Shown in pieces: positions 57,488-64,000 of a DNA stretch of 64,000 nucleotides. The notes under the pieces were generated by a model. It saw only the letters and a program-made list of their open reading frames with translations, was not told the origin of the DNA and made no database searches. Source of the stretch: Anaeramoeba flamelloides (lineage: Eukaryota > Metamonada > Anaeramoebidae). Location: positions 15,004,001-15,068,000 of the forward strand of contig JANTQA010000023.1 of assembly GCA_027625915.1 (NCBI GenBank), read 5' to 3'. Within the stretch, counting starts at the first letter, position 1, and each line of letters opens with the position of its first letter. Both the position numbers and the translations under genes were made by a program.

Positions 57488-58801
57488 TTAAGGGATCAGT
57501 CTTCTACGTCAACATGGCTAAATTTTATAATATGTTATTGGTGATATTCTCCACTTACAAATTTTGTATATTATAAGTATCAAAAAATTCTGATCGACTA
57601 AGAAAGCCATAAAAGAAAATTAGTTTAGTTAGATCAATTTTTTTTTTCCATTTTTTCAGAAAAAGAAAAATTATAAATTTATTTTATTTCTCACATTATA
57701 ACAATTTTTTAACACGTTTATTACCATTTTGACCCTATTATACAACCAAAAGCCTTTGTTACCTATAATATTAATATAAAGATTTTTCAATCTTTTTTGA
57801 GATAAAACTTTTGGTTAACCAAAAAAAAGATATATTCAACAGATTAAATAATAATTGTATTTTTTTTAAGAATGGTAATTATAATAATTTAATTTTTAAA
57901 TAATATTATAAAATTTTACCAAGTAATTTTGTTTTTGTTCTAAGATGAAATTCGATTTTTCAAAATAAAATTTACTTGAAGATATTTTGGAATAAAGTAC
58001 TTTTATCCACAAAACTCAAAATCAATTTTTTTTCTGATAAATGACTTGACTTGTTATAAGGATAATTTTGTATGAGACCAAACACTTTAGTTCATAAAAT
58101 TGTTTGAAATTGAAAATTTTTTTGTATTTTTTTCTCATATTTTAAAACTCAGAAAACTTCTTTTCTAAATCATAAAAGGAAAAAAATTAATTTGCATAAT
58201 ATATCACAATTTAATTGATAGACTTTTGTTAGGCTCCTATCAAATATTCATTTATTTAACCACCAATACTTAAATTAGTTTGAGTGATTAAATTTTGAAT
58301 TGAAATGTTAATCAAAGAAAAAGAAACAACAAATAAAAAATTTACTTTCGAATTCAATACTTTCCAACATAAAACGAAAAATATGTTTTCTGATTTTCAA
58401 GAATTAACTTTTTGTTAATAAAAATAATTGGTTACTTTTCTTCTTTTTATATTGGAAACATGCAAATTTTGAATTTCAAAAAATAGACTTTGAAATAATT
58501 GTTTAAACGAGGTTAACTCATCCATTTCATAAGTCGAAAAACAAATTACAAAAAAAGTTTTTTCAAGATCTTGACAAGATTTCATTTTATTTTCAAAAAA
58601 TACTACTCCTTAAACTTTTTTTTTTTCAAAGAATATTTTGTTGAAATTTTAATTGTAGATATTAATAAAATTAAAGTTTTTCATTTTTTTTTATCTTATA
58701 ATTTTTGGAGAATCTAGAACTTAAGAGCACCAATATAATTTTTAATGTAACTATCACATATTTCAATTCGGATTGTTTTTATGGTGTGGATCCTCCCTTA
58801 A
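57488..58801. mobile_element. TTAA-flanked 1.3-kb element
   Basis: Left TTAA-GGGATCAGTCTTCTACG, right TATGGTGTGGATCCTCCC-TTAA. The last ~110 bp parallel the right end of 38692-40056, including TTTTTGGAGAATCTAG. No transposase ORF is visible; non-autonomous member of a piggyBac-like family by target site. Terminal repeats are short (about 9-12 bp) and imperfect. Confidence 0.65.
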
Positions 58802-58990
58802 ATAGTTATATTGTAATAAGTTAAATGATATTATATTTTAAAATGAATTTGGATCACTTTTTAGGAAAAAACTCAAATTAAAAAAAAATCAAAAAAAAAA
58901 ATTCAAAATTTTTGATTTTAAGTTATTTAAAAATATAAAAATCATATAGAGATGATGAAATAAATAAAAAATAAATGAAAATTTTAACAG

Positions 58991-59112
58991 CAGCTTTAAA
59001 AAAATGGTGACAAAAAGTTTTATTAATCGTTTTTCAAACTGAATCACTCATTTTAAGCAGTTTGTGTAACATTTTTCAAAACTTTAAGTACTCAAACTTT
59101 TAAAATAACTGT
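58991..59112. mobile_element. Short MITE, AAAAAAGTGTGA family, degenerate
   Basis: Left CAGCTTTAAAAAAATGGTGAC; the complement of the right end is CAGTTATTTTAAAAGTTTGAG, followed by TA. Lies about 90 bp beyond the stop codon of the BEACH-WD40 gene, so it may be in its 3' UTR. Confidence 0.5.
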
Positions 59113-59203
59113 AAAAAGCAGCAAATAATAATTTTCAGAAATCATAAAAACAAATTAATTATTGATTTGATAGAATAGTTTTATAATTACAAAAATAATA
59201 TCA

Positions 59204-62200
59204 TTATTTTTTGATAAATGTACCAATTAAAATTGAACCATCATTTAACCCAATTAAGAAAGTAAGGTACTCTTCTAAAAATTCAATTGTATTTGGAACA
59301 GACTTTATTTTGAAAGAATTAATTTTTTCAAATTTAGTATTTGCAATGGACCAAATTTGGAAAGTTTCTGTTGTCCCGATGGTTAAGAAGAATTTGCCGT
59401 TTTTAAAAAATTTCCAAGAATTCCAAATTGACTTTGTAAATTTTTCTGCAAGTAGCTCTCCGTTTATTGAATATAACCAAATTTTTTTTGATTCTTTTGA
59501 ATATAGCAGGATGTTAGAATTTGGTAGGATATGGCAAAGCGAAATGCAGCCAGAGCTCTTCGGAGATATTGTTCTAATGTATCTACCGGAAACCAATGAA
59601 TGCAATATACAGGTGTTATCAAGAGAAGAGGAAATAATTAGGTCGTTTTGGTGGTCTATGTCTAGACAAGTGATTGGTGCGTCGTGACCAAATAAGATCT
59701 GTTTAGGGGTTTCTTGAATCTTACCCATTTTGGGGGAATATTCCCAGAGCATAACAGTCGTATCTCTTGAGCCCGTCACAATTAGATTATTTGAATGGCT
59801 AACGGCGGTAACTGCATCTTTATGAACAGAAATGCTTTGGATAAGTTTCCCAGATTCGATGTTTTCAATTTTAAAGCTATTATCACAATATCCAGAAGAC
59901 AAAAAATATTTTTTAGAATCCAATAACGAGAAACAATTTACAAAATTGTTTAAATTATTTGCAAAGGTAGATCCTATTTTGCTTTTTGACTCGTTGTGCA
60001 GATCGTAATTAAATTGGATATTGTTAAGAATTAATTCTCGATTGATATTTTGGATTTTTTTTTTATCTATGGCTTCTTCATTAGTGCTATTATTCGAATC
60101 CTTTTTATCATCTATATTTTCTATTCTATTCTTCATTTCTTTCCCTTCATTTATCAATTGTTGTTCTTTTTCATCTTCTTTGTTTTTTTTATTTCCGACT
60201 TCTTGATTTTTGAAAGTTGGTTGCAATGCTTTTTCTTTTTTTTGATCCTCCTTGTGTTCATGCTTTAATTCATCGCTTTCTTTTTGATCTTCATTTTTCT
60301 TTTTGGCTTCTTGCTGTATACCCTCTTGCTTCTGCTGTGGTACCTGTTGCTGCTTCTGCTGTTCTTTTAAATGCTGGATTTTATTTAACGAAATGTTATT
60401 AATATTTAAATACCTTTCTTGATCAAAAATTAAAATATTATTGTTTGTAAAATTTGAAAGAAATATGATCGATCTTTTATTTGTGGGGAAAATTTTATAG
60501 ATAATTTTATTATGTGGTGTTGGACAAAATTCCTCTTCTTGCTTCAAGAGATCTTTTGAAAGTCTTTTGGGGTGTGGTTTAATAAATAATTGTGAACAGC
60601 ATTGCCCAAAGTTATCTATTTGAGATAAAATTGATTTCTTTTGTTCTTCATCTTCAATTAAATCTAAATTAATTGCATTTTCATAAGTTAAATAATAAAA
60701 TAAATTTTTCGCTTTAACCGCTTCTGAGCCCCGTTGTTGATATCCAAATATTAAATCAATCCATTCGTGTAAATGTTCGCTAACGTATTCAGATTCTAAT
60801 GCTTCTCTCATTATTCTGATAAATTCAGATGGAGAATTATTTGCCCATGGAGGTAACTCAACATCTTCAATTTTTTGTTTATCTTGACGTGTTCCTAAAT
60901 CAAATCCATTTAAATTTTGTAAAAATTCTGGTAAATAATAAAATTCTGGGATTAATTCTTTTACGTCTGCACTCAAATTTAAACAATTCTTCCAAGTTAA
61001 CGGAATTGAAAAAAATGTTCGATCGGCATGATCAAATTTTCCTCCTATTAATTATTAATTATTAATTATTAATTATTGAATTATTTAATTTAATATTTTT
61101 TTGATTATTTTTGTTCTAATAATTAAGCTAACATTCCAAAATTTTTGGACTCAGTTAAATATATAAAAGAATTATAATAATCCAATTTCATTCAATTTGA
61201 AAATAATTTTGATTATTTTAATAAATTTTATTGTTTTTTTGTTTTTTGTCATTTACTTTTTTTCAAGTTACTTAATCTATTTCATTCGATCTGGAATTTT
61301 TTTTTCGAATAATTTATATTAAGTTAAAGTCGGGTTCTTTTAAAAAGTAAAAAAACTCAAATAGAATTAGTTGATATTCTTAGCATTTGATTGATCAATA
61401 ATTGTTGGTGGAATTTCAACAAATTTGCCAATACATTTTTTTAAAAAATCAAAATTTTTGACTATAACATAATAGTCAAAAAAGAAACAGATGAGTTATT
61501 AAGGAAAATGAACAGATAAGAAATCTATTACATCACCATAGAATATCTTCTTACCAACATGACTCAACACTTAATTAGTAAGAAGGGGCTCAATATAAAA
61601 TAAAACTTATCAAAAAATTCATTTAAACCAGACAATTTTCAGGTCTCTCACAACAATTATTTTAAGCCTCCTGATTCTTTTCTTTCTATCATCCTTCCCC
61701 CCCACTTCTATATTTTTTATTCTTTCTTTTCTTTTTTTCTTTTTCTTTTAGAAAACTGAATTAAGATTCAAATACTTCTGATGACTGTATGTCTATTAGG
61801 TTCTTTTGAATACTCTTTGAATTAGAAGTATCAAATTTATTCACTTCAAAATTCTCTCTTTAACAGATTCGATGAGGTTTCGTCAAACCCTTAACAATAA
61901 ATCCAATACATTTCTTTGTTGTGCTAACTCCAAAATTAGTACAAAACTAAATTGAGTTTAAACTACTTCTAATGTCTGTTTCTAGGCACTAATACAGAGG
62001 CACTATTTGAATTAGAATACACAAATTTACTCACTTCAAAATTCTCTCTTTACAAGTTTTAGTGTTTTTTTTTTAATATTTAACCCTTAATAATAAATAT
62101 ACTCTTCAAAATTTCTAACACATCTTTTTATTTGTATTGATAATCATTTATTGTTTGTTTTTTTTGAGTTATATAAATTAATAAACAATTGTTAACATTT

Positions 62201-62948
62201 CAATTAATGAATGGTTCTAATTTAGTATTTCTTCTTGAATTCATTAAATAAGATTTTTTTTTCAAAAATTGAATTTTTGTGTGTTTAAGATTTTGAATTG
62301 GGGATTAGATCAAAAAAAAAAAAAAAAAAAGAAATGACAGCTACTAAATAACTACCAACCAAAATGAACATTTATGATCAAGTAACAAATAAAACTAAAT
62401 TAATCAAAAATATCATTGTTTTAATTTTGGGTATTGTTAATTCTAAACAATAGCATTGACTTTTTTATTTTTATTTTTTATCTGTTGCTTATTGAAACCC
62501 CCTCTAAAATTAATTTTTTTTTTGATTTTTTCTTTTCGATTTTTTGTTTTTGCTTTTAAACAATAAGAAAATTTTGGGTGTGTCTTTTCCTTGAATAATT
62601 GTGAAATCTAGGATTTTAAGATTAAATTGCCTTTCAGGTATTTAAATCTAAGGACATTTAGAGTGTAATTTACACTTCTTCAATAATAATAAAAAAAAAA
62701 AAAAATGGGCTTTTTTGAATAAGAGGAAAAAAAAAAAAAAGAAAAATAAATGAAAGAAATTTTGTTTTACCATGAAGATCAACGCCCCAAGTTGTAAATG
62801 GTTCAAGTCTGATTAAATAGAAGAGCACCGATGCTGCATTTAAATAATGTGACCCATAAAAAAATGGAGGAATATCACCATCTTCTTCCTTTAAACTTTC
62901 ATACATATTTTCAAAAATTTGTAATCTATTTGAATTTAATGCACCAAT
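59204..62948 (-). CDS. BEACH-WD40 protein, C-terminal part (neurobeachin-like)
   Basis: Two exons visible: 62948-62771 and 61044-59204 (stop), joined in frame across a 1.7-kb GT-AG intron; 672 residues. The 5' part lies outside the window, since exon 62948 starts at an acceptor in mid-domain. BEACH domain: [115 protein letters not shown] Gln/Lys/Glu-rich insert of about 110 residues follows, then about five WD40 repeats ([35 protein letters not shown]...) resembling neurobeachin/LvsA C-termini. Members regulate vesicle fusion/fission, contractile vacuole and lysosome traffic. The GRYIRT..P segment after ILFGHD fits the NBEA/LRBA type. The intron contains a half MITE and repeated sequence. Confidence 0.93.
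61131..61440. mobile_element. 530-bp MITE family, half-length copy in a BEACH intron
   Basis: Begins ACATTCCAAAATTTTTGGAC after TA and matches the first ~310 bp of 15095-15623 (AGTTAC.TAATCT.TTTC, TTGATCAATAATTGTTGGTG, TTTGCCAATACATTTTTT). The rest of the element is missing. Confidence 0.75.
61480..62110. repeat. Dispersed repeat, with internal tandem duplication
   Basis: Two adjacent related units (about 61745-61910 and 61930-62090) share GAATTAGAA, TCACTTCAAAATTCTCTCTTTA and AACCCTTAA.AATAAAT. A related single unit lies at 47340-47420. Upstream ATGACTCAACA also matches 47055. May be the 3' region of a retrotransposon; lies in the BEACH-WD40 intron. Confidence 0.5.
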
Positions 62949-64000
62949 CTATTATTTTTATTTAAAAAAAAAAATAAATTTAATTAATGAGAAAGTAATT
63001 ATTAAATTTAATTCAAAATATAGCCATAAAAATATTGAAAATTTTAGATTAAAAGTAAATCTTTTAAAAATAATAATATCGATTAAAATTAGTAAATATA
63101 AAATACCCAGGTATTAATTTGGATGAAAAAACCTCATTTTATCTTTAATAATTTTTAATGTAAGGTAACTTTTTGGGAATAATAATATATTGTTAAATTG
63201 AATAAATTTGTTAACTTTGTTTATATAGGAATTTTTTTTTTCATTTTTCCTTGAGTTTTCTTGATCGAAAATCTAAATAAACATTAAAATTTCTCTCTAA
63301 AAATTTGATTGTTCTTGAAATTTCTTCCAGAAGACGAGAAATAACAATAATAATTTAAAATTTATTGTAGTTAATCGTTTGGTAGTTGTTTGAGAAAAAT
63401 ATTTAACATTCAGAAAAGGATACATTTTTTTTTTTTTAATTAAAAGTCTATTTGTTATTGATCTTGTTATCTATTAAACCCAAGATTTAAGGTAATTTAA
63501 TATTTATTATTATTTTTTTTTATCTTTTGCTTTATTTGTCAAATATGTTTTGTATTTTCAAAAAAGATTCATTAGAAAATTTTATGTAGATGTAATTTCT
63601 AAAAATCGATTTATCTTTTTTTTTTTTCTTTTATTATTTACAAAATTTCAAAAGTATCTTTCCTGGGGAGTTAGTTAACAAACCATTCCACTAATCAAAA
63701 AAAAAAAAAGGTGTATTTGTTGTTTTTTTTGTTTTTTCAAGAATTAATGTTCTTTTAAAAATGTATTTTTTTAAAGAATAAAAATTAACTTTTGACCTCT
63801 ATAAAAATCTTTAAGAGAATCTTGAAAATTGAAAATATGATAAATCAAAATTCTTTTCGAATTAACTCAAAATCAAAAAAGTTTGGAACTAATTTCAAAA
63901 TTTTAAATACTAGAATTAAGTCAAATTAAGATTATTTAAACCTAGAAAAGTATTGTTTAATTATTAACTCGACAATAAAAAGTTAATTGTAAAAAGTTGA
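62949..64000. other. Probable intron of the BEACH-WD40 gene to window end
   Basis: Sequence upstream of the acceptor of exon 62948, extending past the window. I see no BEACH-encoding exon in it, so the preceding exon must lie beyond 64000. AT-rich, with poly-T and poly-A runs; nothing else identified. Confidence 0.5.

Larger units (their letters stand above)
56187..59203. other. Intergenic region with TTAA elements
   Basis: 3.0 kb between the RGG-ankyrin-BTB start and the 3' end of the BEACH-WD40 gene. Holds a left-end fragment of the TTAA family (56243-56310), a complete copy (57488-58801) and a short MITE (58991-59112). No gene supported. Confidence 0.6.

Noticed and set aside
1-64000. CRISPR array, operon or prokaryotic origin
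   Set aside because: No regularly spaced repeats; genes have spliceosomal introns and eukaryotic domains.

Overview
This window is nuclear DNA of a very AT-rich protist with intron-bearing genes. Evidence: GT-AG introns split conserved domains in five genes; a cytosolic ribosomal protein (eL31), an endosomal-type Na+/H+ exchanger, a CK1/TTBK-type kinase and a BEACH-WD40 protein are all eukaryote-specific; coding exons stand out as GC-richer islands in poly-A/poly-T DNA. Three of the nine likely genes carry BTB domains, in RCC1-BTB, BTB-BACK and ankyrin-BTB architectures. That mix resembles the amoeboid metamonad Anaeramoeba, but the assignment is my inference from architecture, not from a database match.

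Layout. 0.5-2.6 kb, minus: NHE6/7/9-like exchanger in two exons. 6.5-7.1 kb, minus: eL31 in three short exons. 8.2-14.3 kb, plus: RCC1-BTB gene whose halves are separated by a 4.3-kb intron packed with small transposons. 14.3-20.0 kb: gene-poor, with a tRNA-derived SINE and several MITEs. 20.0-21.8 kb, plus: BTB-BACK protein fused to a ThuA/glutamine-amidotransferase-like domain. 21.8-40.9 kb: mostly gene-free, with many MITE copies and two possible small genes. 40.9-50.6 kb, minus: seven-exon CK1/TTBK-like kinase with a ~950-residue Lys/Asn-rich tail ending in a CaaX-like CIIC. 54.2-56.2 kb, minus: RGG-rich/ankyrin/BTB protein. 59.2-62.9 kb, minus: C-terminal part of a BEACH-WD40 protein that continues beyond the window.

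A striking feature is the number of short non-autonomous DNA transposon families, recognised by terminal inverted repeats, repeated copies and target duplications. They comprise a 197-bp foldback family (TA), a 530-bp family (TA), a 580-bp family (TA), a TTAA-flanked 1.3-kb family, a ~550-bp long-TIR family, a ~165-bp family (TA), a 7-bp-duplication family, a 460-bp element and a ~125-bp family. They fill introns and intergenic space, nest in each other, and in one case lie 9 nt from a splice donor. No transposase was identified, so any supplier must be elsewhere.

The genes form no operon or pathway. Three (exchanger, BEACH-WD40 and possibly the lipidated kinase) would fit endomembrane function; three BTB proteins would fit cullin-3-type ubiquitin adaptors. 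Long stretches of this AT-rich DNA contain chance ORFs of 60-100 codons, so small ORFs without recognisable domains are given low confidence.
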